From Halobacillus karajensis (lineage in GTDB: Bacteria > Bacillota > Bacilli > Bacillales > Halobacillaceae), in the NCBI RefSeq assembly GCF_900108515.1, contig NZ_FNWW01000001.1, forward strand, positions 496,001 through 560,000: DNA of 64,000 nucleotides, written 5' to 3'. The notes under the pieces were generated by a model. The model ran no database searches. It saw only the letters and a list, made by a program, of their open reading frames with translations, and was not told the origin of the DNA. Shown in pieces: positions 1-8,616 of this stretch (positions are counted from its first letter, which is position 1; every line of letters begins with the position of its first letter). The position numbers and the translations under genes were made by a program.

Positions 1-1453
1 CAGCGAAAATATACCCGAGTGTCACAGATAAACCAACGAGCATACCTGCGATAACCCCTGGACCATTGGCACGCTTCCACCAGACTCCAAGAAGAAGTGC
101 AGGAAAGAAGGAACCGGATGCAAGGGCAAATGCCCAGGCTACTATTTGAGTAATGGCACCCGGTGGGTTCAAGGCAATCAGTCCTGCGGCAACTGTAGCA
201 AGCACAATGGACCAACGACCAACCGCCAATCGCTTTTTCTCACTGGCATTCGGATTGATCGAACGGAAATAAATATCGTGGGACAAGGCAGCAGAGATGG
301 CAATCATCAGACCGCCTGCCGTGGACAAAGCAGCTGCCATCGCACCGGCTGCCATCAAACCGATGACAAAAATACCAAGGTTGGCAATTTCCGGTGTGGC
401 CATAACGACAATGTCATTACTAATGACGAGTTCGGACCATTGCAAAACCCCGTCACTATTGCTATCCGCTAGGGAAAGCCGTCCTGTATCCACCCAGGCT
501 TGTGTCCATGCAGGAAGGTTATTCAATGATGAGCCCGCTACTTCTGTCATTAAGATAAAACGGGAAAAAGCCGCATAAGCTGGAGCGGATAAATAAAGTA
601 GACCGATGAATAACAGCGCCCATGCCCCACTCCATCGTGCCGCTTTCATCGTTGCCACTGTATAAAAACGGACAATGACGTGCGGCAGACCTGCTGTACC
701 TGCCATTAAGGTGAACATGAGAGCTATAAACTGCCATTTCGTGCCTTCGGTAAATGGAACGACGTATTCAGAAATTCCAAGTTCTTGGTCAATGGCTCGC
801 ATTTCTGACACGACATCTCCATAGGAAAGCCATGGAGCTGGGTTTTGAGTCAACTGCATCGACATAAAAATGACCGGGATCAAGTAAGCAATAATCAAAA
901 CTAAATACTGTGCGACCTGGGTCCAGGTAATTCCTTTCATCCCGCCCATTGCCGAGTAAAAAGCAATCAGTACTACACCAATTAATGTACCAATCACCGT
1001 ATTCACTTCCAGTAAACGCCCGATAACAACGCCTGAACCGGATAACTGCCCAACGGAGTAAGTGAAACTAATAATAATGGTGGCAACTGCCGCAATCAAC
1101 CGAGCCGTGTTGCTGCGGTAACGGTCGCCAATAAATTCCGGCACTGTATACCGGCCATATTTTCTTAACTGAGGAGCTAATAGAAAGGTGAGCAGCAAAT
1201 AGCCGCCGGTCCATCCCATGATATAGGCAAGCCCATCATACCCTAGGATCATGACCGTTCCAGCCATCCCAATGAATGAAGCTGCACTCATCCAATCTGC
1301 ACCGATAGCCATGCCGTTAAAGACAGGTGGTACTCCTCGGCCTGCGACATAAAAATCTGATGTAGCCCTTGCTTTATTGTAGATAGCGATACCTATGTAT
1401 AATGCAAAAGTAGCGACAATTAAAGCAAGGGAGACTATAAACTGTGCGTCCAT
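1..1453 (-). CDS. Sodium:solute symporter, acetate/cation permease type (3' part cut by window edge)
   Basis: This is an inner-membrane Na+/solute symporter of the SSS family. My translation begins MDAQFIVSLALIVATFALYI and runs about 484 residues without a stop to the left edge, so the C-terminus is missing. It shows the acetate-permease signatures early on (DFYVAGRGVPPVFNGMAIG, then DWMSAASFIGMAG), YTVPEFIGDRY and many hydrophobic helices, with an acidic loop near residue 320. The small DUF4212 partner lies 15 bases upstream, a pairing known for the two-subunit sodium/substrate symporter family of acetate-like transporters. Start at the ATG after a GGGGGAG ribosome site. Substrate (acetate or another short acid) is inferred from family. 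Confidence 0.9.
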   Translation of the reverse strand, partial: MDAQFIVSLALIVATFALYIGIAIYNKARATSDFYVAGRGVPPVFNGMAIGADWMSAASFIGMAGTVMILGYDGLAYIMGWTGGYLLLTFLLAPQLRKYGRYTVPEFIGDRYRSNTARLIAAVATIIISFTYSVGQLSGSGVVIGRLLEVNTVIGTLIGVVLIAFYSAMGGMKGITWTQVAQYLVLIIAYLIPVIFMSMQLTQNPAPWLSYGDVVSEMRAIDQELGISEYVVPFTEGTKWQFIALMFTLMAGTAGLPHVIVRFYTVATMKAARWSGAWALLFIGLLYLSAPAYAAFSRFILMTEVAGSSLNNLPAWTQAWVDTGRLSLADSNSDGVLQWSELVISNDIVVMATPEIANLGIFVIGLMAAGAMAAALSTAGGLMIAISAALSHDIYFRSINPNASEKKRLAVGRWSIVLATVAAGLIALNPPGAITQIVAWAFALASGSFFPALLLGVWWKRANGPGVIAGMLVGLSVTLGYIFA

Positions 1454-1468
1454 ATTTCTCCCCCTATC

Positions 1469-1765
1469 TTATTCGTTAACAGCTGATTTTTGTTCGGAAT
1501 TTTGTTTAGGAATTAAGCCGAATTTTTTATCTACCATATCGCTGATCATTGCATTAAAGAATAGAAGTACGATAAAAGTAAGGACCGCTCCCTGGGCCCC
1601 CATGTAATATGGAAGTGGAAGTCCCATCACTGTAAAGGACTGAAGACTTTCGGCAGCAAGAACAACGACAAAAGAAACAAGCGCACCTATTCCAAGGTAA
1701 ATGCAGATCATCATCGTTCGCAGGCGGAAATAAGCCCTCGCTTTCTGTGGATCCATCTTTTTCAT
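1469..1765 (-). CDS. DUF4212 small subunit of sodium:solute symporter
   Basis: This 98-residue membrane protein has two predicted transmembrane helices (about residues 18-40 and 52-75) and conserved features of the DUF4212 family, including the PLPYYMGAQGA stretch between helices and the FFNAMISDMVDKKFG tail. In known genomes these proteins sit directly before an acetate-type sodium:solute symporter and are annotated as its small subunit; that layout is seen here. The start codon follows a good GGGAGGTGAAAG ribosome site. The exact role of the small subunit is not known from sequence alone. Confidence 0.88.
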   Translation of the reverse strand: MKKMDPQKARAYFRLRTMMICIYLGIGALVSFVVVLAAESLQSFTVMGLPLPYYMGAQGAVLTFIVLLFFNAMISDMVDKKFGLIPKQNSEQKSAVNE

Positions 1766-1786
1766 ATGCTTTCACCTCCCTTCCCA

Positions 1787-1972
1787 TTATCCTCTCAGAT
1801 TAAAAATGAATTGAACGGTTTCCCAAAATGGCATGGGAACCATCATGATTTTCACTAATGCCACCCCGAAAAGTGCGACAAAAGGGAGAGCTAATAAAAG
1901 TGGCCGCTTCTTCCTGAGTGCAAAAACAACAGACAATACGGTCACAACGGCAAGAATAATCGTCGTCAGCAA
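1787..1972 (-). CDS. Small two-helix membrane protein at head of symporter operon
   Basis: A 61-residue, almost wholly hydrophobic protein with two predicted helices separated by a RKKRP basic turn, ending FIFNLRG. It starts with TTG, eight bases after a perfect AAAGGAGG site, and lies 21 bases before the DUF4212 gene, so it is the first gene of the three-gene symporter operon. I do not recognise a named family; the strong ribosome site and operon position argue it is real. It may help assembly of the transporter, but that is a guess from position only. Confidence 0.7.
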   Translation of the reverse strand: MLTTIILAVVTVLSVVFALRKKRPLLLALPFVALFGVALVKIMMVPMPFWETVQFIFNLRG

Positions 1973-1991
1973 CGATTTGACCTCCTTTCGT

Positions 1992-2005
1992 TGAAAGCGT
2001 TAACA
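1992..2005. promoter_or_regulatory. cre site (CcpA operator) of the symporter operon
   Basis: TGAAAGCGTTAACA fits the catabolite-responsive element consensus TGWAANCGNTNWCA at every position. It lies between the promoter and the ribosome site of the 61-residue gene, about 20 bases before the start, where CcpA usually acts as a roadblock repressor. Confidence 0.85.
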
Positions 2006-2060
2006 AATCCAAGTGAAAATTTTTGAGAATATTTAGATTTAACTGAATATTACAACTTGT

Positions 2061-2089
2061 ATTATTCTAAATATCTCATAATTTGTCAA
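2061..2089 (-). promoter_or_regulatory. SigA-type promoter of the symporter operon
   Basis: On the minus strand a TTGACA -35 box is followed after 17 bases by AATAAT. The cre site lies about 55 bases downstream of the -10 box. Confidence 0.6.
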
Positions 2090-2340
2090 CAGATATGTCG
2101 GAACTCCTAGATATTTTGGTGTGAGGATATCACTCATGGCAGGGAGCTTAAGATTTCGAGAACGATCTATGGTAAGGGTCGTTGAGGAAGGGGGAGAATC
2201 CCACGGAAGAAGGAGTGAGGCAAGATCCCATAGGGCAAACTGGCCAGTTCCCCGTAAGAAAAGGAACCCTTCCCCATCAGCCCTAAAATCTACATCGAAA
2301 TCTAGTCTTCCAACTAACTGCCCTTCGTTTGACTATCAAC
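2090..2340. other. Intergenic, no gene seen
   Basis: The stretch between the symporter promoter and the peptidase pseudogene has only short, uncharacteristic open frames without ribosome sites. No terminator or known RNA motif was recognised. Confidence 0.5.
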
Positions 2341-3167
2341 CTATCTCTTTTTCGGGGGCTTGTACCCAAACATGGTTCGCCAAGTGATGGGGCCGACGAC
2401 ACCATCCACTTCGAGACGGTGCTGCTGTTGGAAAGAACAGACGGCCGCTTCTGTTTTTGGACCAAACCTACCATCATCTTCTGTGCCGACCATACGCTGA
2501 ACCCTTTTCACATTCACTCCCCGGGAGCCGAAGTATAACGGTGCTCCTGGATACATTCGGGCATTCAATCTGTTGATTGTCAGAGGACCAGCGCTTCCAT
2601 CTACTTCCAACCCTTCTTGATGTTGAAACGCTTTGATGGCTGTTTTTGTTTTCGGACCATAGATTCCATCGATGAGGCCTGGATTGTAGCCGAGCTTATT
2701 CAATTTCTTTTGAACCTCTTTTACATCCTTGGTGACCGGCGGCCATTCTAAATGGGCATAATCTTTAAAGCTTGTCCAATCTCCTCCCCACTGAAAACCA
2801 AGAGACTTCGCTATTTTAGCCACTTCACGCCAGTTCGCGTTCACTGTCCATAAGGCATTTTTTCCATCCGCGCTGACAAGGAAAAAGTCGACCGCCCGCC
2901 CACTATGATGATTGCTTTTCCTGGTGGGGCGTACGTTACGATAGAGCCACTATGACCATATCGCTTCCCTTTCCAATAATAATCCGGCCGTCCTTTTCCA
3001 TATAGATGGGCTTGTTCTTCCCATGTGCGATGCCCTGAAGAGATTTGGGCAAAGATTCCACGCTCATAAGCCCGTTCGATCAACTCGAACACTTTTTCCT
3101 TCACCACCGGCTGTACTTTTCCCATGTTCCTTTCACTTCGGTCTTTTAATGTTTGACCAGAAATCAT
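2341..3167 (-). pseudogene. M15 (CwlK/VanY-like) cell-wall peptidase with peptidoglycan-binding repeats, frameshifted
   Basis: The reading frame beginning MISGQTLKDRSERN (ATG after an AGGGAGG ribosome site) encodes an L,D/L-Ala-D-Glu endopeptidase N-terminus with SSGHRTWEEQAHLYGKGRPD. It changes frame near 2916-2919. Reading the other frame from there gives NHHSGRAVDFFLVSADGKNA and LWTVNANWREV, which continues into the downstream frame with YAHLEW and two peptidoglycan-binding repeats (about 60 residues each, both with D-G-x-x-GPxT motifs). The zinc ligands His and Asp of SxHxxGxAxD lie just past the break and the last His in HLEW. One missing A in an A-run (four where GKS would need five) explains the break. 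Either a recent pseudogene or a sequencing error; the protein would be about 275 residues and act on the cell wall. Confidence 0.85.
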
Positions 3168-3434
3168 AAAAAAATCCCTCCCTGCTTCTATAATCGAAAG
3201 GGAGAGGAAACATGGTGTTAGAATGCTTAAAAAATGGAACACTAATGAGAGTACTCTAAGGGAGGTCCTCGTGACGACAGTAGGAGCCGCCCCCATCTCC
3301 AAAACTATCGGATGAGGTCTGCCCCCTGTCCTTTTTTCTTATTTGGACACCAACCTTAAAAAACAGAATAATGGAATTAAATTGTAGGTCATCGTAAAAT
3401 AGAAAGGATGGATTCTACAGAAGAGGTGAACGTT

Positions 3435-4151
3435 ATGAAAATAGAAGTATGGTCAGATTTCGTCTGTCCTTTTTGTTATATTGGAAAGCGCCGTTTAGAA
3501 GAAGCGTTGGATCAATTTCCAGGGAAAAATATAGAGATCGCCTATAAAAGTTTCGAGTTGGATCCGAATGCCGAACGCAATACAGAAAGCAACATGCACG
3601 AGAAACTCGCGTCCAAATACGGCCGGTCCCTTGAAGAAGCACGGGAAATGACCCAGAACATGACGGAACAGGCGAAAATGGTCGGGCTTGATTTCCATTT
3701 CGATTCCGTGATCCCGACCAATACCTTTGATGCTCACCGTGTTTCACAGCTAGCGAATGAAAAAGAAGTGGGCAAAGCTTTTACGGAGCGATTTTTCAAG
3801 GCTGTGCTTACAAATGGCCAAGATATTGGTGATCCTGCCACTATTACAGAGCTTGCTGCCGAAGCAGGTCTGGATCGTGATGAAGTAACGACGGTTCTTC
3901 AAGGAGAGCGTTATACAGACGCCGTACGCAGAGACGAAGCAGAAGCTCAGCAAATCGGTGTGCAGGGAGTTCCATTTTTTGTGATTAACCGGAAGTATGC
4001 CATTTCTGGTGCCCAACCCACAGAGGTGTTTGTGCAAGGACTTGAAAAAGCTTTAGCAGAAGAAACAGAAACGCCGGTGTTTGAAGATTTATCAAGTGAG
4101 AATGGAGCAGCCTGTACGGAAAACGGTTGTGAAGTCCCGGACAAAAAATAA
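3435..4151 (+). CDS. DsbA family oxidoreductase (FrnE-like)
   Basis: A 238-residue cytoplasmic thioredoxin-fold protein of the DsbA/FrnE group. The active-site motif C-P-F-C appears in WSDFVCPFCYIGKRRLEEAL at the N-terminus, followed by a helical insert and the cis-Pro region GVQGVPFFVINRKYAISGAQ near the C-terminus. No signal peptide is present. The ATG at 3435 follows AGAGGTGA; a start 27 bases earlier lacks such a site. The last 20 residues contain two further cysteines (CTENGC). Family members are disulfide oxidoreductases or isomerase-like; the physiological substrate is unknown. The gene is alone on the plus strand with its own terminator. Confidence 0.9.
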   Translation: MKIEVWSDFVCPFCYIGKRRLEEALDQFPGKNIEIAYKSFELDPNAERNTESNMHEKLASKYGRSLEEAREMTQNMTEQAKMVGLDFHFDSVIPTNTFDAHRVSQLANEKEVGKAFTERFFKAVLTNGQDIGDPATITELAAEAGLDRDEVTTVLQGERYTDAVRRDEAEAQQIGVQGVPFFVINRKYAISGAQPTEVFVQGLEKALAEETETPVFEDLSSENGAACTENGCEVPDKK

Positions 4152-4160
4152 ATACGGATA

Positions 4161-4193
4161 AAAAAACCACGGGGGCGCCCCGTGGTTTTTTGT
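4161..4193 (+). terminator. Rho-independent terminator after the DsbA-like gene
   Basis: AAACCACGGGG and CCCCGTGGTTT form a strong GC stem with a tiny loop, flanked by an A-run and a T-run, so it may also serve the opposite strand. Confidence 0.9.
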
Positions 4194-4217
4194 CTAAGAA
4201 ATAAGTTTTTATCCAAG

Positions 4218-4670
4218 TTAAATAATCCCTTGAAACCTTAGGATCGCTTCTGCAATAAGAGCTGAGCCAAGAAATGTCCCAAGCATAACAAAGACAGCTA
4301 CCACAATACTTTTCCATCCTAATTTCACAAAATCCGTCCACGACCGGCCAATGGCAATCCCCGCGTAGGCAAGGATGGGTGTCGTCAAGGCTAGTAAATC
4401 TACTTCGTTAGTTGCAGAGACGATGACTTGAGATCCCGGCATCCACGGCATGGATACGAGTACACCAACTAGAGCGACATAGGCAATACTCGGGATTGAA
4501 CCTGGTATGATTTCGCCAAGGATTAATCCAACGAGACAAATGCCGAGCAGTATCAGCATTCCGGGAATGGCCTCAATAGCAACAATATCATAACCAATCC
4601 AATTTCCAAGGACCGAAACAGCCCCGAAAATCACAAGTAAGAGCACCCATTCTTGTATATTTTTCAACAT
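4218..4670 (-). CDS. Integral membrane protein, partner of DUF3100-like protein
   Basis: A 150-residue hydrophobic protein with about four or five predicted helices, including LILLGICLVGLILGEIIPGS and a C-terminal helix ending in AEAILRF. It starts three bases after the stop of the 270-residue membrane gene, so the two are co-transcribed and probably form one complex. The IPGSIPSIAYVALVG and TPILAYAGIAIGRSW stretches recall the small membrane proteins found next to DUF3100 genes and the DUF340 transporter group. Function is not known; a transporter half is an inference from hydrophobicity and pairing. Confidence 0.7.
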   Translation of the reverse strand: MLKNIQEWVLLLVIFGAVSVLGNWIGYDIVAIEAIPGMLILLGICLVGLILGEIIPGSIPSIAYVALVGVLVSMPWMPGSQVIVSATNEVDLLALTTPILAYAGIAIGRSWTDFVKLGWKSIVVAVFVMLGTFLGSALIAEAILRFQGII

Positions 4671-4673
4671 TAC

Positions 4674-5486
4674 TTATGCCCCCTTGCTTTCACTTGTGTT
4701 GTATTTTTTGTTCTTTGTCATGATTTGATAGAGGCGTTCGGTAATCGGTAAACCGATAAAAATGCTCATATAGAGCCCTGTCGATAAGGATAAAAGGTTA
4801 CTGGCTCCCGCAAAGGCGAGGATTTCATTTTCCATATCCGGGAAAGCAGCCACAAGTGACCCACTAGCAGCGGCCATCATACTTCCACTCCCGATTCCTG
4901 ATGCCATGGCAAAAGATAATGGATGAAGAGGTGTCCAGGTGGCAAGGAAGCCTGAAATCAATCCCATGAAGACAGCACCGAAGACGGTACCAAAAATATA
5001 AATCGCCATAACCCCGCGGCCCTCAGGAGAATTGAATCCGTATTTATCCATGATTAACCCGACGTTCGGTTCGCGTGCCACTGAGTGTGTCATGCCAATG
5101 CTTTCACGTTTCAGTCCTAAAAGGATGGCAACGGGGAGCGCAATCAGGATCGTGCCCAGGTTCCCAAACTCCTGAAGAAGTAAAGCAGGGCCGGCTTCAA
5201 TTATCTGTGGCAAGGATGGCCCGATGATGACCCCGATTTTGGCAATGAGTACCGTTACCCCCAACACGATCAGCGGTTCTGCATTTTTCGACTGTTTGTC
5301 TTTAATCACTGGCGTAAAAAATAAAGCAAGACCCATAATGATAGCGTAAAGCATTGGCAATAAAAGAACGACGCCAGGACCGACAGTAAATGAATGCGTA
5401 CCGATCGTTTCCGTAAGCAGAACGATGATAAGTACGACCGTATGGAGTCTCCAATCTTTCCAAATGTTCGTCAGTTGTTGTTTCAT
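4674..5486 (-). CDS. DUF3100-like integral membrane protein
   Basis: A 270-residue protein with about eight predicted membrane segments. Conserved-looking loops include SIGMTHSVAREPNVGLIMDK, a GSGSMMAAAS segment and a P-rich turn TPLHPLS. The pattern matches my recollection of DUF3100, a family of unknown transport proteins found beside amidohydrolase or peptidase genes. It is the first gene of a two-gene operon, divergent from the large permease at 5636. A minus-strand TTGATA-16-TATAAT pair lies about 45 bases upstream of the start. No substrate can be named. Confidence 0.65.
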   Translation of the reverse strand: MKQQLTNIWKDWRLHTVVLIIVLLTETIGTHSFTVGPGVVLLLPMLYAIIMGLALFFTPVIKDKQSKNAEPLIVLGVTVLIAKIGVIIGPSLPQIIEAGPALLLQEFGNLGTILIALPVAILLGLKRESIGMTHSVAREPNVGLIMDKYGFNSPEGRGVMAIYIFGTVFGAVFMGLISGFLATWTPLHPLSFAMASGIGSGSMMAAASGSLVAAFPDMENEILAFAGASNLLSLSTGLYMSIFIGLPITERLYQIMTKNKKYNTSESKGA

Positions 5487-5526
5487 CGATTTCCTCCCTC
5501 AAAAAAATGAATAATACTAATCATTA

Positions 5527-5554
5527 TAATGTTCTGAATTTAATTATCAAGAAC
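5527..5554 (-). promoter_or_regulatory. Probable SigA promoter of the DUF3100-like operon
   Basis: On the minus strand TTGATA is followed after 16 bases by TATAAT. An imperfect inverted repeat with GTTCT/AGAAC ends overlaps the spacer and could be an operator, but no regulator gene is adjacent. Confidence 0.45.
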
Positions 5555-5635
5555 AATTTTTGACAAAAAGGGAGAACCAGCGCTTCACCTCCTTTCATTC
5601 AACTGAATAGCCTATACCAAAAGGAGGCACTTTTG

Positions 5636-7057
5636 ATGGAACTAACAATGTCTCATTGGATATACGGCTTATTCACACTCATCATTATATTCACCATGAT
5701 TTTTCGAAAAGGGGTTGTTCTTCCAACACTACTCGGAACCTTCCTTGTTGCCTGGATCTTCAATGGAAGTTTAATCAGTGGTTTTGTTGGAGTATTCAAT
5801 GCCAATTTGGTTGCAGCTAAAGAACTGTTCAATATTTTTCTGATCATTACTTTCATGGTTGCCTTGTTACGCTCGCTTAAAGACTTGGGCGCCGATACAC
5901 GAATGATTCAACCCATTCAAAAAGTCATGATCAACAGCCATGTTTCTTTCCTTGTGCTTATTGGCGTCACCTATCTTGTTTCCCTATTTTTCTGGCCGAC
6001 ACCCGCCGTTCCGCTCATTTGTGCCTTACTCGTTCCCGCTGCTATTCGTGCAGGCCTACCGGCAATGGTCGCTGCCATGGCTGTGGCTCTCGCCGGACAG
6101 GGGATGGCTTTATCTTCCGACTACATCATTCAAGTGGCTCCCGAGTTATCAGCCAAAGCCGGTGGAATCGAAACGGGAGCGGTGATGGATCAAGCGCTGC
6201 TGTTGTCTGTCATTACAGGATTTGTTGCCATCAGTCTCGCTTACTTTTTTAACAGGAAAAGTTTCCGTTCTCCATCCGATCCAAAGAATGAGCAGGAATT
6301 TGCGAATATGCAGGGGTTTAACGATCGTGGAAAAGAAGGCACTACTCATGCTCAAGTGTGGAGCAAGGTTTTTGCCGTGGTCGTCCCATTATCGATGCTT
6401 GCAGTGATGATTTATATGGTATCAACGAAGCTTACCTCCGGCCGAATGGGTGGTTTTGAAGGGGGAAATGGGGCCGCCTTTATTGGGGGTGTGGCCGTCA
6501 TTTTGTTACTATTGGCTACAATCGCTTTTGGGAAGCAAAAAGCGCTGGATTACGTAGGAGAGCATATTACTGAAGGGTTTATTTTTGCCTTTAAAGCTAT
6601 GGGGCCGGTCATTCCAATTGCAGGGTTTTTCTTTCTTGGGAGTGCGGATTTTGCCAAAGATATACTCGTGCTTCCAGCTGAGGATACCCCATCCTTGCTT
6701 TTTGATCTTGTTCAGTCGAGTCAAGGGTATCTGCCTCAAAGTGCATTCCTGACTGCATTCAGTGTTTTAATCATCGGAATCATTACAGGGTTGGATGGCT
6801 CCGGGTTCTCTGGTCTGCCGCTGACGGGTGCTTTATCTGCTTCACTTGCAAACGGTACAGTGGATGCTTCTACTCTTGCAGCTATCGGACAGATGGGCTC
6901 GATATGGACCGGAGGCGGAACGATTATTGCCTGGTCTTCTCTGATTGCGATTGCTGGTTTCTGCGGGGTGCCTGTCATGGAACTCGTCCGCAAAAATTTC
7001 CTCCCTGTCATAATCGGCCTCATCACCTCCACCACCCTCGCTCTGATACTCCTTTAA
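5636..7057 (+). CDS. Multi-pass permease of the ion-transporter (IT) superfamily type, substrate unknown
   Basis: A 473-residue protein with about 12 predicted helices. It has a long loop near residues 205-240 (KSFRSPSDPKNEQEFANMQG region) and two similar halves, each with a glycine/proline re-entrant-looking segment (FFWPTPAVPLICALLVPAAI in the first half, GLDGSGFSGLPLTGALSAS in the second). That architecture fits the citrate/gluconate/Na+:H+ antiporter-like IT superfamily. The ATG is eight bases after AAGGAGG; a TTG immediately before it is less well placed. Transcribed divergently from the DUF3100-like operon. I cannot name the substrate; an organic acid is the likeliest class. Confidence 0.75.
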   Translation: MELTMSHWIYGLFTLIIIFTMIFRKGVVLPTLLGTFLVAWIFNGSLISGFVGVFNANLVAAKELFNIFLIITFMVALLRSLKDLGADTRMIQPIQKVMINSHVSFLVLIGVTYLVSLFFWPTPAVPLICALLVPAAIRAGLPAMVAAMAVALAGQGMALSSDYIIQVAPELSAKAGGIETGAVMDQALLLSVITGFVAISLAYFFNRKSFRSPSDPKNEQEFANMQGFNDRGKEGTTHAQVWSKVFAVVVPLSMLAVMIYMVSTKLTSGRMGGFEGGNGAAFIGGVAVILLLLATIAFGKQKALDYVGEHITEGFIFAFKAMGPVIPIAGFFFLGSADFAKDILVLPAEDTPSLLFDLVQSSQGYLPQSAFLTAFSVLIIGIITGLDGSGFSGLPLTGALSASLANGTVDASTLAAIGQMGSIWTGGGTIIAWSSLIAIAGFCGVPVMELVRKNFLPVIIGLITSTTLALILL

Positions 7058-7096
7058 TCCATTCGACCGGGAGCTGTTAAGTTAATTCCAAATTAT

Positions 7097-7112
7097 GGGT
7101 GACCTGGTACGG
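7097..7112 (+). repeat. Dispersed repeat, single arm (GGTGACCTGGTACGG)
   Basis: One arm of the GATGACCTGGTAC family seen also near 9084, 10708, 16771 and 29344. Here no opposing arm is obvious. Confidence 0.6.
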
Positions 7113-7194
7113 TGATTTTTGGTAATGGCGCTCTTCAGTAGAAAAAATTTTATTAAGGGATTTCTTTTTGTAAGTTATTGAAGGAAAAACACCT

Positions 7195-7243
7195 AAAAAA
7201 AGACAATCGAACCTCCTACAACGGGATAGGGGTTCGATTGTCT
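7195..7243 (-). terminator. Strong hairpin terminator between convergent genes
   Basis: AGACAATCGAACC pairs with GGTTCGATTGTCT and the stem extends further with one bulge. On the minus strand it ends in seven Ts, so it best serves the epimerase-like gene; on the plus strand it could also stop the permease transcript. The remaining bases of the 7058-7486 gap show nothing else. Confidence 0.8.
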
Positions 7244-7486
7244 TCTTAGGTTCTATAGTCCTCTTTAATAATGGGGATGTTTTTAAGTATCTTCGTTTCT
7301 GTACAGGAGCTTATTTCATAAAGAGATTTTTGGTTGAAATGGTTTCCAACCCGTGAACTTTTCCCCTGCACATTAGACTTCCAGCAGTCCCACCTTTAGG
7401 AAAATGAAAGTTTCGATATCCTTTTGATCTTACACTCATAAATTTGGTACCGCTTTCAATAATGCCCAAAAAATATGGGAGATTTT

Positions 7487-8404
7487 TTAAAGTTTACTAA
7501 TGTTCATCGAGAATGTCCAAGTACAGGAATCCTGTGCCGGGATGGAGGAAATAGCCTCTGTATTGCCTTTGCCATTAACCTCTTGACTATCACATGTACA
7601 AGGTACCAACGCCACTTTCTGTTTTCTCCCCTTAATCTTGGATACCCCAAGATAAGGAACTTTTGCCTCGGAAAAGTGATAGGTCAACTTACGGTTTATA
7701 TGGGGTTGAACAAGTGAACACCATCCTTCTGTTAAAGGTTGGGTAAAGGAAAACCTTTCGATACTAGCCCGTTTCTTTGTCTCCACACCATTGGTTTCGC
7801 CTGTATGCTTAGTAAAAACTGAATTTGAATGCGTGGAACCTGGGCTTCCCATTTGTTCCTTTTCTACTTTTATCATATGAGTCATGCCATCAGGAACTTC
7901 TATTTCCGCACTGTCACCAGCATTTAACAGAGCATGCGGCGTCCATAAAAATGGAAGGGGTTCCTCACTTTGATTCACTGCCTCGTATTTAATTTTAAGA
8001 CCATCGGAATGCAGGCAGATTCTTTTTTTCAAAGTATAGGGAAGTTCAGGATGATGGACTTGTAATGCTACCCCATCATTCGTCGCGTTGTAAGCCCATG
8101 GAAGCGTCCACACTTCCCCATGTGCCGGAATATCTTTCCGGTCTGACAGGCTTCGATCGAGACTTGTAAATATTTCATCAAAACCACTAAGATCGTAATC
8201 CGAAAAATCCGCTTCTTTGGGAGGAATGTCGAGTATAGATTGGTCTGTCTGACTCAGCCACTCGTAATCTACGACTTTATCAAAGAAGCTGACCATTTTC
8301 CCTCCATACTCCGGTAAAATCACCGCTCGTACTCGTTCATTTTCCAGCACCACGGCATCCAGGCCTTTAAATTTTGTCTTTTGATATGTGCATACATCTA
8401 CCAT
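7487..8404 (-). CDS. Aldose 1-epimerase-like (galactose mutarotase fold) protein
   Basis: A 305-residue protein with the beta-sandwich signature of mutarotase-like enzymes. The N-terminus has NERVRAVILPEYGGKMVSFF, the usual opening of DUF4432/aldose-epimerase-like proteins, then GFDEIFTSLDR, IPAHGEVWTLPW with a probable active-site His, and PFLWTPHALLNAG. The ATG at 8404 lies eight bases after AAGGAGG; a GTG six bases upstream is too close to it. It probably binds or interconverts a sugar. No sugar genes are adjacent, so the substrate is not known. Confidence 0.75.
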   Translation of the reverse strand: MVDVCTYQKTKFKGLDAVVLENERVRAVILPEYGGKMVSFFDKVVDYEWLSQTDQSILDIPPKEADFSDYDLSGFDEIFTSLDRSLSDRKDIPAHGEVWTLPWAYNATNDGVALQVHHPELPYTLKKRICLHSDGLKIKYEAVNQSEEPLPFLWTPHALLNAGDSAEIEVPDGMTHMIKVEKEQMGSPGSTHSNSVFTKHTGETNGVETKKRASIERFSFTQPLTEGWCSLVQPHINRKLTYHFSEAKVPYLGVSKIKGRKQKVALVPCTCDSQEVNGKGNTEAISSIPAQDSCTWTFSMNISKL

Positions 8405-8570
8405 GGTCACAACCTCCTTTTCCTAATTATTTCATAATCCTTCCCTATAATGAAAGATTAGAATAGCAAAAGTCATTAAAATGACTAAAATATATGTTGA
8501 GGTTTTCATTGTAGGTTTCTTTTAAACTATAAAAATGGTTATGGGCTCTTCTCATGGCCGTCCTAATCAA

Positions 8571-8616
8571 TAAAAAAGGAGCATCCGTCCACTTTAACCA
8601 GGGACGAATGTTCCTT
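8571..8616 (-). terminator. Terminator of the 8615-8986 lipoprotein gene
   Basis: Arms AAGGAGCATCCGTCC and GGACGAATGTTCCTT form a 15-base stem with two wobble pairs, followed on the minus strand by six Ts. It overlaps the stop codon. Confidence 0.85.

Noticed and set aside
2121-2387. 88-residue plus-strand open frame
   Set aside because: No ribosome site, odd composition, and it overlaps the end of the peptidase pseudogene.
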